Positions 27,243 to 36,080 of a stretch of DNA of 64,000 nucleotides are shown here, in pieces. Every line of letters begins with the position of its first letter. Positions within the stretch are counted from its first letter, which is position 1. The DNA lies in the NCBI GenBank assembly GCA_963791325.1, contig CAWBRU010000014.1:1-64000 (forward strand), written 5' to 3'. Under the pieces are notes generated by a model that did not search any database, had not been told where the DNA came from, and worked only from the letters and a program-made list of their open reading frames with translations. Made by a program: the position numbers and the translations under genes. This DNA is from JBEVJK01 sp963791325 (GTDB taxonomy: Bacteria; Pseudomonadota; Alphaproteobacteria; Rhizobiales; Rhizobiaceae).

Positions 27243-28142
27243 ATGGAAGCTGCACGAACAGGGGTTATTTCACCGAAGCGACCTCGGCCGAGGTGGTGAC
27301 CGGCGCGCAACAGCACGGCCGAGCAATGCGCGGCTGAAGGCAGGTGATGGAGGTCATCATCCGCAAGCTGCACGAGGCGGTCAAGGAGATCGAGCCGACC
27401 GAGGACGAATGGTTCGAAGCGATCCAGTTCCTCACCCGCACCGGGCAGATCTGCAACGACTGGCGGCAGGAGTTCATCCTGCTGTCGGATATCCTCGGCG
27501 TCTCGATGCTGGTCGACGCGATCAACAACCGCAAGCCGTCCGGCGCCTCGGAAAGCACGGTGCTCGGCCCGTTCCATGTCGCGGATGCGCCGGAACTGCC
27601 GATGGGCGCCAATATCTGCCTCGACCGCAAGGGCGAGGACATGTTCATCCATGGCCGCATCCTCGACACCGAGGGCAAGCCGATCGCCGGCGCCGTGCTC
27701 GACGTCTGGCAGGCCAATGACGAGGGCTTCTACGACGTGCAGCAGAAGGGCATCCAGCCCGACTTCAACCTGCGCGGCGTGTTCCGCACCGGCGCCGACG
27801 GCAGCTACTGGTTCCGCGCCGTCAAGCCGAGCTTCTATCCGATCCCCGACGACGGCCCGGTCGGCAAGCTGCTGCACGCGCTCGGCCGTCACCCCTACCG
27901 CCCGGCGCATCTGCATTTCATCTTCGAGCGCGGACGGCTTCGAGACGCTCACCACCCACATCTTCGATCCCGACGATCCCTATATCCACTCCGACGCGGT
28001 GTTCGGCGTGAAGGAGAGCCTGCTCGCCGAGTTCGTCAAGGTCGATGATCCGGCGCGGGCGAAGGCGCTGGAGTTTGCGGGGCCGTTCTGGGAGGTGGCC
28101 TATGATTTCGTGCTGGCGCCGGCCAAGCGAACTGCGACCTGA
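27243..28142 (+). pseudogene. Second hydroxyquinol-type intradiol dioxygenase, frameshifted
   Basis: About 299 residues after repair and closest in look to hydroxyquinol 1,2-dioxygenases. The N-terminus RGYFTEATSAEVVT is read in two frames near 27250-27336. A long intact block from 27344 contains EWFEAIQFLTRTGQICNDWR and STVLGPFHVADAPELPMGAN. Iron-ligand positions are Tyr in GFYDVQ, Tyr in SFYPIP and the two His in RPAHLHF. One more +1 break near 27932 precedes ADGFETLTTHIFDPDD and the C-terminus. Two +1 and two -1 changes keep the span divisible by three. It is clearly a paralogue, not a copy, of the dioxygenase at 18.8 kb. Confidence 0.72.
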
Positions 28143-28174
28143 TCGCCGCAAGTCTTCGTTGCGCCCGGGCGCGT

Positions 28175-28193
28175 CCAGCCAAGCTCTTGCTGG
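28175..28193. promoter_or_regulatory. Dyad upstream of the sugar ABC operon
   Basis: CCAGCCAAG-CT-CTTGCTGG, an inverted repeat with one bulged base, in the 174-base gap before the sugar-binding protein gene. The form suits a LacI- or GntR-type operator, but no such regulator is adjacent. The gap shows nothing else distinctive apart from the GGAGGAG ribosome binding site just before 28317. Confidence 0.3.
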
Positions 28194-28316
28194 CCGCGGA
28201 ACCCGCAGTAGAATGCGCCGCGAAGCTTTCCCGCAAGCCGCGATTCCGTCCGCGCGTTCCGCCGACGCGCAGGAGCAAGAGTTGACCGAGACACTTTCGC
28301 TGGAGGAGACGAAGAC

Positions 28317-29279
28317 ATGAAGCGTAGAACAGCCTTGATCGGCCTGGCCGCGGCGTTGTCGCTGCCATTGGCCGGCGCGAGCCTTGCCCAGGACAAGAAG
28401 ACGATCGCCGGCATCGTCTTCCAGCAGGACCAGTTCTTCCGGACCATCCAGCTGGGCATGGAGGCGGCGGCCAAGCAAGCCGGCGCCGAGCTGCTCGAGG
28501 CCAACTCCGAATCCAAGCCGGAAAAAGAAGCCAGCCTGATCGACACCTACATCGCCCGCGGCGTGAAGGCGATCGTGATTTCGCCGATCAGCTTCAAGGC
28601 CTCCGCGCCGGCGCTGAAGCGCGCTGTCGATGCAGGCGTCAAGGTCGTCACCTACAACTCGGCGGTCGAAGGGGATCTCGCCGTGGCCTACCTGAACTCC
28701 AGCCAGCTCGAGCTCGGCAAGACCACCGGCAAGGCTGCGGCTGAGTTCATCAAGGACAAGCTCGGCGGCAAGGCCAAGATCGCCACGCTCGGCTTCAAGG
28801 CGCTGCTGCCGGAGGTTTCCGGCCAGCGCGTCGGCGGCTTTCTCGATGAGGCGAAGGCCGGCGGCGACGTGCAGGTGGTGTCGCAGCAGGATGCCTGGCT
28901 CGCCGAAAAGGCCGTTGCGGTGGCCAGCGACGTGATCACCGCCAATCCCGACATCAACATCATCTATGCCGCCAATGAAGGCGGCACGGTCGGCGCCGTG
29001 CAGGCCGTGCGCAAGGCCGGCAAGCAAGGCTCGATCTATGTCTTCGGCATCGACGGCTCCGAGCAGCTCGCCGGCTATCTGCTCGACGACGACAACGTGC
29101 TCCAGGCCGTGACTGCGCAGCAGCCCTTCACCATGGGCTCCGAAGCCGTCAAGGCGGCCGTCGACGCCATCGACGGCAAGCCGGTGGAGAAGACCGTGGT
29201 CGTTCCGGTGCTCGGCCTCAACCGCAGCGATCCCGCCGCTGTCAAGGCATTCCGCGAAGAGCTCAAGAAGAACCAGTAG
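28317..29279 (+). CDS. Sugar ABC transporter substrate-binding protein
   Basis: Periplasmic sugar-binding protein of the ribose/xylose type (Peripla_BP_4), 320 residues. The signal peptide runs to about residue 23 (SLPLAGASLAQ) and the mature chain opens KTIAGIVFQQDQFFRTIQLG. Other family segments are EKEASLIDTYIARGVKAIVI and IYVFGIDGSEQLAGYL. A GGAGGAG ribosome binding site precedes the ATG. It is the first gene of an operon with an ATPase, a permease and sugar-acid enzymes. The sugar is not identifiable from sequence; the downstream enzymes suggest a hexuronate-like substrate. The frame is intact. Confidence 0.88.
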   Translation: MKRRTALIGLAAALSLPLAGASLAQDKKTIAGIVFQQDQFFRTIQLGMEAAAKQAGAELLEANSESKPEKEASLIDTYIARGVKAIVISPISFKASAPALKRAVDAGVKVVTYNSAVEGDLAVAYLNSSQLELGKTTGKAAAEFIKDKLGGKAKIATLGFKALLPEVSGQRVGGFLDEAKAGGDVQVVSQQDAWLAEKAVAVASDVITANPDINIIYAANEGGTVGAVQAVRKAGKQGSIYVFGIDGSEQLAGYLLDDDNVLQAVTAQQPFTMGSEAVKAAVDAIDGKPVEKTVVVPVLGLNRSDPAAVKAFREELKKNQ

Positions 29280-29283
29280 GCCG

Positions 29284-30843
29284 ATGGCCGCGATCGGGAT
29301 GCCGCTCGAGGCGACGCCCCACCCGGGCGGCCGGCTGAACTTCGTGGCGCTGACCAAGGCCTATGGGCCGACCTTGGCGCTCGACCGCTTCAGCCACGCC
29401 TTCGCCTCGGGCCGCGTTCACGCGCTGATGGGCAAGAACGGATCCGGCAAGTCGACGCTGGTGAAGATTCTGTCCGGGGCGGTCGCGGCCGATTCCGGCA
29501 CGATGTCGCTCGACGACGTGCCGCTTGCCTTCGCGAGCCCTGCCGACGCGCTGGCTGCCGGCATCGCCACCGTCCACCAGGAGCTCTCGGTGGTGCCGTC
29601 CCTGTCGATCGGCGAGAACATCTTTCTCGGCCGGCTGCCGGTCAAAAGCCGGCTCGGCGTCGTCACCGTCGACTGGCAGCTGCTCTATTCCGAGGCCGCC
29701 GCGCTTCTGCACGGCATGGGGGTCGACATCGATCCCCGCCAGGCCGCCGCGACCTTGAGCGTCGGCCAGCAGCAGATCATCGAGATCGTCAAGGCGATGT
29801 CGTTCGGGCCAAAGATCCTGCTCCTCGACGAGCCGACCTCGGCGCTGGCGCAAAAGGAGGTCGAGCAGCTGTTCGCGCTGATCCGCCGCCTCAAGGCGCG
29901 CGGCGTGACGATGATCTACATCACCCACCGCATGAACGAGCTGTTCGAGATCGCCGACACCTGCACGGTGCTGCGCGACGGCGCCCTGGTCGGCAGCATC
30001 GACATGGCGGCCGCCGGCCCGGCGCTGATCGTCGAGATGATGTTCGGCGACGTTGCCCACGCCAAGCGGCCGCCGCGGCTCGCCATCGCCCGCTCCGGCC
30101 CGCCGACGCTGTCGGTGCGCGGCCTGTCGCGCCAGGGCTCCTTCCACGACGTCTCCTTCGATCTCTATCCCGGCGAAATCCTCGGGCTTGCCGGGCTGCT
30201 CGGCTCCGGCCGCACCGAGGTGCTGCGCGCCGTGTTCGGCGCCGATCCGGTCGATGCCGGCACGATCGCACTCGGCGGCAAGGTCCTGGCTGGTCCAACC
30301 TCGCCCAAGGCGATGAAGGCCCGCGGCCTGGGCTACACGCCCGAAAGCCGCAAGGAGCTGGCGCTCGTCCAGATGCTGTCCACCCACGACAATCTCTGTC
30401 TCGCCAGCTTGCCCGGCATTGCGCCGCGCGGCCTGATCACCCGGGCGATGGAGGGCCCCTTCGTCACCCGGCAGATCGGCGGACTGGGCATCAAGGCCGA
30501 ACCGATGCTGCCGGTCGCCTCGCTGTCGGGCGGCAATCAGCAGAAGGTGGTGATCGGCAATTGGCTGAACACCGGCCCGAAGGTGATGCTGTTCGACGAG
30601 CCGAGCCGCGGCGTCGACGTGCATGCCCGCCGCCAGATCTTCGACATCATCTGGGGCCAGGCCCGGCAGGGACTGTCGTCGATCTTTGTCTCGACCGAGC
30701 TCGAGGAGCTGCTCGAGGTCACCGACCGCATCCTGGTGATGCGCCACGGCCGGGTCGTGGCCGAGGTGATGCCGGAGGCGATCACGCTCTCGGAGCTCTA
30801 TGCGCTGTGCATGCAGGAAGGTGCGGAGAGCCGGGCGGCATGA
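29284..30843 (+). CDS. Sugar ABC transporter ATPase (RbsA/XylG type)
   Basis: 519-residue double-domain ATPase. The first nucleotide-binding domain has Walker A GKNGSGKSTLVKIL (about residue 50), signature LSVGQQQIIEI and Walker B ILLLDEPTSAL. The second has the usual degenerate Walker A GLLGSGRTEVLRAVFG, signature LSGGNQQKVVIGNWL and MLFDEPSRGVDVHARR. It couples ATP hydrolysis to import through the neighbouring permease. The start lies five bases after the binding-protein gene, and the stop overlaps the permease start (ATGA). Confidence 0.93.
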   Translation: MAAIGMPLEATPHPGGRLNFVALTKAYGPTLALDRFSHAFASGRVHALMGKNGSGKSTLVKILSGAVAADSGTMSLDDVPLAFASPADALAAGIATVHQELSVVPSLSIGENIFLGRLPVKSRLGVVTVDWQLLYSEAAALLHGMGVDIDPRQAAATLSVGQQQIIEIVKAMSFGPKILLLDEPTSALAQKEVEQLFALIRRLKARGVTMIYITHRMNELFEIADTCTVLRDGALVGSIDMAAAGPALIVEMMFGDVAHAKRPPRLAIARSGPPTLSVRGLSRQGSFHDVSFDLYPGEILGLAGLLGSGRTEVLRAVFGADPVDAGTIALGGKVLAGPTSPKAMKARGLGYTPESRKELALVQMLSTHDNLCLASLPGIAPRGLITRAMEGPFVTRQIGGLGIKAEPMLPVASLSGGNQQKVVIGNWLNTGPKVMLFDEPSRGVDVHARRQIFDIIWGQARQGLSSIFVSTELEELLEVTDRILVMRHGRVVAEVMPEAITLSELYALCMQEGAESRAA

Positions 30844-31826
30844 GCGATCAGGTCATGACCCGCCGCCGCGACGCCATGCCCCTGGCGCTCGTCAAGCGCT
30901 ACCCGATGGAGCTGATCTTCCTGGTGCTGGTGGCGGTCCTGGTTGCGACCGCGCCGGGCTTCGACACCACCGGCAATCTGCTCAACGTGCTGCGCACGGT
31001 GTCGATGCTCGGCATCATCGCCTTCGGCATGACTGCCGTCATCGTCGCCGGCGAAATCGACCTGTCGGTGGGCTCGGGCGTGGCGCTCGCCGGCTGCATC
31101 GTCGCCTGGTTCGCCGGCGCCTATTCCGAGACCCTCGGCGCCGGAATCGCGATCCTGATCGGCTCGGCCGCGGCGATCGCCGTCGGCTGCCTCACCGGCA
31201 CGGTGACCGGCAAGATCCGGCAGTGGTTCAACGTGCCGACCTTCATCACCACGCTGGCCATGTTCACCGCGCTGCGGGGGGCCGCCAATCTGATCACCGG
31301 CGGGTTTCCGCTCGCCACCTTTCCGAGCTGGTTCGAGTATTTCGGCGGCGGCTACCTGCTCGGCATTCCGTTTCCGGTCTACGTCTTCGCCGCGACCTTC
31401 TTCGCCATGCATTTCCTGATGAACAACACCCGCTTCGGACGCGCCATCTACGCCGTCGGCGGCAACATGGAAGCGGCGCGGCTGTCGGGCATCGACATCT
31501 GGTTCGTCAAGACGATGACGCTGGCGATCACCGGCGGCCTGACGGCGGTAAGCGGCATCCTGATCGCCTCGCAGATCGGCTCCGGCACCGGCACCACGGC
31601 GACCGGCATGGAGCTCGACGTGATCGCGGCGGTGATCATCGGCGGCACGTCACTGTTCGGCGGCAAGGGCCGGATCTGGGGCACCCTGATCGGGGTTCTG
31701 TTCCTCGGCTCGATCTCCAACGGCATGACGCTGCTCAACGTCTCGGAATATTGGCAATATGTGGTGCGCGGCGCGATCATCCTCGGCGCCGTGCTGCTCA
31801 ACCAGATTCTCGAGCGCGGCCGCTGA
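30840..31826 (+). CDS. Sugar ABC transporter permease (RbsC type)
   Basis: 328-residue inner-membrane permease of the BPD_transp_2 family. Characteristic segments are LRTVSMLGIIAFGMTAVIVA, GEIDLSVGSGVALAG, the NVPTFITTLAMFTALRG loop, NNTRFGRAIYAVGGNMEAAR and ILGAVLLNQILERGR at the end. It has about eight to ten hydrophobic segments. It completes the importer with the two upstream genes; a ribosome binding site (GGGGAGG) for the following SDR gene begins shortly after its stop. Confidence 0.92.
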   Translation: MSDQVMTRRRDAMPLALVKRYPMELIFLVLVAVLVATAPGFDTTGNLLNVLRTVSMLGIIAFGMTAVIVAGEIDLSVGSGVALAGCIVAWFAGAYSETLGAGIAILIGSAAAIAVGCLTGTVTGKIRQWFNVPTFITTLAMFTALRGAANLITGGFPLATFPSWFEYFGGGYLLGIPFPVYVFAATFFAMHFLMNNTRFGRAIYAVGGNMEAARLSGIDIWFVKTMTLAITGGLTAVSGILIASQIGSGTGTTATGMELDVIAAVIIGGTSLFGGKGRIWGTLIGVLFLGSISNGMTLLNVSEYWQYVVRGAIILGAVLLNQILERGR

Positions 31827-31846
31827 GCGGCGCGGGGAGGCGAGAG

Positions 31847-32633
31847 ATGGACGATTTCATCGGCAAAGTGGCGGTCGTCACCGGCACCACCGGCATCGGG
31901 CTGGCGACCGCCCGGCGGCTCGCGGCGGGCGGCGCGGCGATTGCCGCCTTCGGCATCGACGGCGCGGCCAATGCGGCGCTCGAACGCGAGCTCGGCGGGG
32001 CCGGACGGCGCGCCAAGGCGTTCACCCTCGACGTCTCGGTCGCCGAGGCCGGTGCGCGCGGCGATCGGCGGGGCGGTCAGCGCCTTCGGCGGGCTCGACA
32101 TCGTCGTCAACACGGCGGCGGTCCACCCCTACGGCACCGCCACGACGACGGATCCCGACGTCTGGCAGCGGGCGATGAGCGTCAACATCGGCTCGATCTA
32201 TCTCACCGCCCGCTACGGCATTCCCGAGATGGTCCGGCGCGGCGGCGGCGCGATCGTCAATGTCGCCTCCGTGCAGGGTTTCGCCTGCCAGGAAAATGTC
32301 GCCGCCTACGCCACCACCAAAGGCGCCATCCATACGCTGACGCGCTCGCTGGCGCTCGATTATGCCGGCCAGGGCATCCGCGTGAATTCCGTCAGCCCCG
32401 GCTCGATCCGCACACCTATTCTCGAGCGGGCGGCGCGCGGGGAGGGCGGAAGTGACGCCGACGTCGAGGCTGCCTATCAGCGCTTCGGCGCGGCCCATCC
32501 GCTCGGCCGCATCGGCGAGCCGGAGGAGGTGGCCGAACTGATCGCCTTTCTGTGCTCGGCCAAGGCCTCCTTCTGCACCGGCGCCGACTACAGGATCGAC
32601 GGCGGCCTGACCGCCGGCATCGGGGTGAGATAG
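31847..32633 (+). pseudogene. SDR-family oxidoreductase, one frameshift
   Basis: Short-chain dehydrogenase/reductase, about 261 residues after repair. The cofactor site reads VAVVTGTTGIGLATARRLA, and the catalytic part has VNTAAVHPYG, the active-site serine in NVASVQGF and the YATTKGAIHTLTRSLALDYA tyrosine-lysine pair. Near base 32053 one extra base moves the reading frame by +1; the whole span is a multiple of three plus one. Neighbouring genes are intact, so this may be a single base-call error. In an operon with a mannonate dehydratase-like protein, a fructuronate/mannonate oxidoreductase role is plausible but unproven. Confidence 0.75.
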
Positions 32634-32645
32634 GGATTTCCTGCC

Positions 32646-33755
32646 ATGAAGATCGGTCTCGGCCTCTACCGCGAATCGCTGACGCCCGAAAACTTCCGCT
32701 TCGCCCGCCAGGCCGGCGCCACCCATATCGTCGCCCACCTCACCAACTATTTCCGCGGCCGGGACCCGAGCCTGTCGGCCGGCACCGCGGTCGACGGCTG
32801 GGGGGATTGTTCGGACGACCGGCTGTGGAGCTATGAGGAACTCGCCGCGCTGGCGGCGTCCGTCCGCGACAACGGGCTTCAGCTTGCCGCGATCGAGAAC
32901 TTCTCGCCGCGCTTCTGGTCCGACGTCTTGCTCGACGGCCCCGCGCGTGACGTCCAGATGGACGGCTTGAAGCAGCTGGTGCGCGACGCCGGGCGGGCCG
33001 GCGTTCCCTGCATCGGCTACAACTTCTCCATCGCCGGCGTCTGGGGCTGGTCGCGCGGGCCGTTCGCGCGCGGCGAAGCGATGTCGGTCGGCCTCGACCT
33101 GTCGGCCATCGATCCGGACCTGCCGCTGCCGGACGGGGTGGTGTGGAACATGCGCTACCGGGCCGGCCGCCCCGGTGCGCCTGCTGCAACGGTCGGCGAG
33201 GAAGAATTGTGGGACCGGCTGGCCCGTTTCCTGAAAGAGCTGGTGCCGGTCGCGGCCGAAGCGAATGTGGTGCTTGCCGCCCATCCGGACGATCCGCCGG
33301 CCGAGGCGCTGCGCGGCGCTGCCCGCCTGGTCAATCGGCCGGCCAAGTATGACCGCCTGCTCGACCTTGTCGATTTGCCCGCCAACGGCCTGGAGCTCTG
33401 CCTGGGATCGCTGCAGGAGATGCCGGGGTCGGCGACGATCTACGAGGATGTTCGCCGCTTCGCCCGGCGCGGGCGGATCGGCTACATCCATTTCCGCAAC
33501 GTGCGCGGCAAGGTGCCGCGCTATCACGAGACGTTCGTCGACGAGGGCGACATCGACATGGCCGAGATCGTCCGCATCCTGCGCGACGAGGGTTATGCCG
33601 GCGTGCTCATCCCCGACCATACCCCGGAGATGAGCTGCCCGGCGCCGTGGCATGCCGGGATGGCATTCGCGCTCGGCTATATGCGCGCCTTGGTCCAGAA
33701 CGCCGCCGCCCTCGGCCCGGCCCGGGCCTCGGCGCGGCCGATCGCTGCGGAATAG
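32646..33755 (+). CDS. Mannonate dehydratase-like protein (UxuA family)
   Basis: 369-residue TIM-barrel protein resembling UxuA, which dehydrates D-mannonate to 2-keto-3-deoxygluconate in hexuronate breakdown. Visible signatures are LAAHPDDPP (metal-binding His region, about residue 213), LELCLGSLQEMP, IHFRNVRGKVPRYHETFVDE near 280-300 and VLIPDHTPEM near the end. It lacks some residues of longer E. coli-type enzymes, and many UxuA-like proteins are uncharacterised, so the exact substrate is tentative. It lies 12 bases after the SDR gene. Confidence 0.75.
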   Translation: MKIGLGLYRESLTPENFRFARQAGATHIVAHLTNYFRGRDPSLSAGTAVDGWGDCSDDRLWSYEELAALAASVRDNGLQLAAIENFSPRFWSDVLLDGPARDVQMDGLKQLVRDAGRAGVPCIGYNFSIAGVWGWSRGPFARGEAMSVGLDLSAIDPDLPLPDGVVWNMRYRAGRPGAPAATVGEEELWDRLARFLKELVPVAAEANVVLAAHPDDPPAEALRGAARLVNRPAKYDRLLDLVDLPANGLELCLGSLQEMPGSATIYEDVRRFARRGRIGYIHFRNVRGKVPRYHETFVDEGDIDMAEIVRILRDEGYAGVLIPDHTPEMSCPAPWHAGMAFALGYMRALVQNAAALGPARASARPIAAE

Positions 33756-33770
33756 CGGCAGGAGGGGGCA

Positions 33771-34475
33771 ATGAGCGGTTCCAGGCTCTACGGCAACGAC
33801 GGCGAACTGTTCCGGCTGATGGAGACGGAGCTGTTCGTCGCCGTGGTCGGCGACGTGATGGACACGATCGGCCTGCAGCACCAGTTCCTGCCGCCGGTCT
33901 TTCGGCCGGTCGATGAGGCGAGCCGGCTGATCGGCCGGGCGATGCCGGTGCTGGAGGCCGACATCTTTTCGTCGCCCACCACCGAAGCCGCTTCGCATCC
34001 GCTGATGGCCAAGCCGTTCGGGCTGATGTTCGAAGCGCTGGACGGGCTCCAGCCGGGCGAAATCTATGTCGCGGCCGGCGCCTCGCCGCGCTATGCGCTG
34101 TGGGGCGAGCTGATGTCGACGCGCGCCAAGCTGCTCGGCGCGCGCGGCGCCTTGGTCGACGGCTTCGCCCGCGACATCGACGGCATTCGTGCGCTCGGTT
34201 TCCCGTGCTTCTCGATCGGCTTCTATGCGCAGGACCAGGGTCCGCGCGGCAAGGTCATCGACTATCGCTGCCCGGTCGAGATCGGCGGCGTGCGGATCGA
34301 GCCCGGCACGCTTCTGTTCGGCGATCGGGAAGGCGTGCTGGTCATTCCGCGCGCGGCCGAGGAGCAGGTGATGCGCTTGGCGCTGGAGAAGGCGCGCGGC
34401 GAGAAGCGCGTCGCTCAGGCGATCCGCGACGGGATGAGCGCCGTCGAGGCCTTCGCCACCTTCGGCATCATGTAG
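33771..34475 (+). CDS. RraA-like family protein / aldolase
   Basis: 234-residue protein of the RraA/HMG aldolase fold. Members include 4-hydroxy-4-methyl-2-oxoglutarate aldolases, oxaloacetate decarboxylases and the RNase E inhibitor RraA. The metal and substrate site is recognisable as LGARGALVDGFARDIDGIRA (about 122-141), with DVMDTIG near residue 29. GGAGGGGG precedes the ATG. As the last gene of a sugar-acid operon it more likely cleaves or decarboxylates a keto acid than regulates RNase E. Confidence 0.8.
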   Translation: MSGSRLYGNDGELFRLMETELFVAVVGDVMDTIGLQHQFLPPVFRPVDEASRLIGRAMPVLEADIFSSPTTEAASHPLMAKPFGLMFEALDGLQPGEIYVAAGASPRYALWGELMSTRAKLLGARGALVDGFARDIDGIRALGFPCFSIGFYAQDQGPRGKVIDYRCPVEIGGVRIEPGTLLFGDREGVLVIPRAAEEQVMRLALEKARGEKRVAQAIRDGMSAVEAFATFGIM

Positions 34476-34492
34476 GCCGGCGCCGCTCGCGC

Positions 34493-34918
34493 TCAGGCCG
34501 GAGGCGCGGCGTCGGCATACTGGGCCGCGAACTCCGCGCTCGGCGGGATCGGCGTGATGATGTCGATCATCACCCCGTTGGGATCGGCCGTGATGAAATG
34601 CCGCTGCCCGAACGGCTCGTCGCGCAGCGGGCAGAGGATCGGCAGGCCGGCGGCCAGCGCCTTGCGATACTCTTCATCGGCATCGGCGACCTCGAAGTTG
34701 AGCAGAATGCTTGCGGTGCGCCCGCGGCCGCCGGCGGGAACTGTGTCGTGGTCTCCGTCCATCACCGCCAGGTTGATGCGGCGATTGCGCCTGGATTGGA
34801 GATGCACATACCAGCCACTCTCGAACAGCGGCCGGAAGGCGAAATGGCGGCAGTAGAAGGCGGCCGTCTCGGCAACAGCGCCGGTGAGAAGCACGGGATA
34901 GCTGACCAGTGGCCGCAT
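34493..34918 (-). CDS. VOC family protein (glyoxalase-like)
   Basis: 141-residue vicinal-oxygen-chelate protein with two beta-alpha-beta-beta-beta modules: YPVLLTGAVAETAAFYCRHF at the start and GQRHFITADPNGVMIDIITP near the end. The catalytic metal ligands are not all obvious, so it could be an enzyme or a ligand- or drug-binding protein. It is divergent from a TetR gene, with a strong operator between them, so it is very probably the TetR target. Confidence 0.8.
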   Translation of the reverse strand: MRPLVSYPVLLTGAVAETAAFYCRHFAFRPLFESGWYVHLQSRRNRRINLAVMDGDHDTVPAGGRGRTASILLNFEVADADEEYRKALAAGLPILCPLRDEPFGQRHFITADPNGVMIDIITPIPPSAEFAAQYADAAPPA

Positions 34919-34950
34919 GGGCTCTTTTCCTTTGCAATGAATCTACCTAC

Positions 34951-34980
34951 AGTCTGTATGCATCTATTAACATACAGGCT
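34951..34980. promoter_or_regulatory. TetR operator between VOC and tetR genes
   Basis: Inverted repeat AGTCTGTATG-N10-CATACAGGCT, with 9 of 10 positions paired and a perfect CTGTATG/CATACAG core. It lies in the 68-base gap between the two divergent genes and ends six bases before the tetR ATG. The position suits repression of both genes. Confidence 0.75.
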
Positions 34981-34986
34981 GCATGT

Positions 34987-35580
34987 ATGCAACAAGACCC
35001 GCGCCGGTCCAATCCCGAGCGCAGCGAAGCAAGCCGCGGTGCGCTGCTCGCGGCCGCCCGGGGATTGTTCCTGGAACGGTCCTATCCGCTGACCGGCACG
35101 CCCGAGATCGTCGCCGCCGCCGGGCTCACCCGCGGCGCGCTCTACCACCATTTCACCGACAAGCGGGCGCTGTTCCGGGCGGTGGTCGAGGCCGAATCCG
35201 CCGCGGTGGCCGAGGAGATCGAGCAGGCTTCGACGCCCGATCTCTCGCCGAGCGAGGCCTTGCTCACCGGCGGCGCGGCGTTCCTCAAGGCGATGCGCCG
35301 GCCCGGCCGCACCCGGCTGCTGCTGCTCGACGGGCCGGCGGTGCTTGGCCGGGCCGAGATGGACGCGATCGATTCCCGCCACGGAACGCGTGCCTTGCGG
35401 GCCGGCTTGGCCTTTGCGATGCGCAGCGGCGCGGTGCGAAGCCTGCCGCTGGAGCCGCTGACGGCGCAGCTCTCGGCGGCATTCGACCGCGCGGCCTTGG
35501 CGATCGAGGCAGGGGCTGTGCCCGAGGAGCACTTGGCCGCGCTTGCCGCCTTGGTCGAGGGGCTGCTCGCCTGCCGCTAA
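34987..35580 (+). CDS. TetR/AcrR family transcriptional regulator
   Basis: 197-residue repressor with an N-terminal helix-turn-helix (PEIVAAAGLTRGALYHHFTD, about residues 39-58, followed by KRALFRAVVEAE) and an all-helical C-terminal ligand domain with no recognisable ligand signature. I chose the ATG at 34987 because it lies just after the palindromic operator and gives a normal N-terminal arm; an earlier in-frame start would be inside the divergent promoter. It probably represses itself and the VOC gene. Confidence 0.88.
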   Translation: MQQDPRRSNPERSEASRGALLAAARGLFLERSYPLTGTPEIVAAAGLTRGALYHHFTDKRALFRAVVEAESAAVAEEIEQASTPDLSPSEALLTGGAAFLKAMRRPGRTRLLLLDGPAVLGRAEMDAIDSRHGTRALRAGLAFAMRSGAVRSLPLEPLTAQLSAAFDRAALAIEAGAVPEEHLAALAALVEGLLACR

Positions 35581-35601
35581 ATTAGATGACGGCTGGTGGC
35601 G

Positions 35602-35892
35602 TCAGCTTGAGAACAGGCGCTCGCCCTGCTCGTCGACCAGCTGCCGGCCCTTCGACAGGGCGACGCTGACGGCATCGTCGAGCGAGGCGAAGCGGTCGGC
35701 GCGGATGAAGCGGTGCTCCTTCACCGCGCCGTCGATCTCGCGAACCACCACCCCGCAGGTCTGATACTGGCCGCCTTCCTTGAACGGGGTCGCCCGGATG
35801 ATGAAGCCCTTGTGCTCGACCTCGCCGGCGACCTTGGGCTCGCTCTTCTCGGGGTCGCCGCCACCGCCGAACAACCGCTTCAGGAACGACAT
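35602..35892 (-). CDS. HlyU family protein
   Basis: 96-residue protein matching the small HlyU-type family found in many alphaproteobacteria, named after the Vibrio haemolysin regulator although alphaproteobacterial members are uncharacterised. The N-terminus MSFLKRLFGGG is typical, followed by EHKGFIIRATPFKEGGQYQT and HRFIRADRF. There is no helix-turn-helix of the ArsR kind, so a DNA-binding role is doubtful. It is convergent with the TetR gene. Confidence 0.8.
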   Translation of the reverse strand: MSFLKRLFGGGGDPEKSEPKVAGEVEHKGFIIRATPFKEGGQYQTCGVVVREIDGAVKEHRFIRADRFASLDDAVSVALSKGRQLVDEQGERLFSS

Positions 35893-35930
35893 GGCTGCTC
35901 TTCTTTCCGCCGCTGTTTGAGCCGATCACC

Positions 35931-36030
35931 CTATAGTAATTCCAGCAGAAGTGGAAACCGGTTCTCCATCCGGAATTGCGGAAAAACAAAGGCTTAGAAC
36001 GGGTCAGCAATTCGAAGAGGCGCTGAACCG
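35931..36030 (-). repeat. Intergenic palindromic repeat, copy B
   Basis: Reads on the minus strand: a hairpin (CGGTTCAGC, loop, GCTGACCCG; 36000-36030), then the core TTCTAAGCCTTTGTTTTTCC, then GCAATTCCGGATGGAGAACC, and an end near CTATAG at 35931-35936. It lies directly downstream of yjbQ in the yjbQ reading direction, as copies A and C lie downstream of rlmE and carA. The end that supplies stop codons in the other copies here faces the hlyU upstream region, so no stop codon is involved. Confidence 0.7.
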
Positions 36031-36080
36031 GTCTACGACCGAATTCGGGAAAAGGGGAAAGCCGTTTTCCGCGGTGCCGG

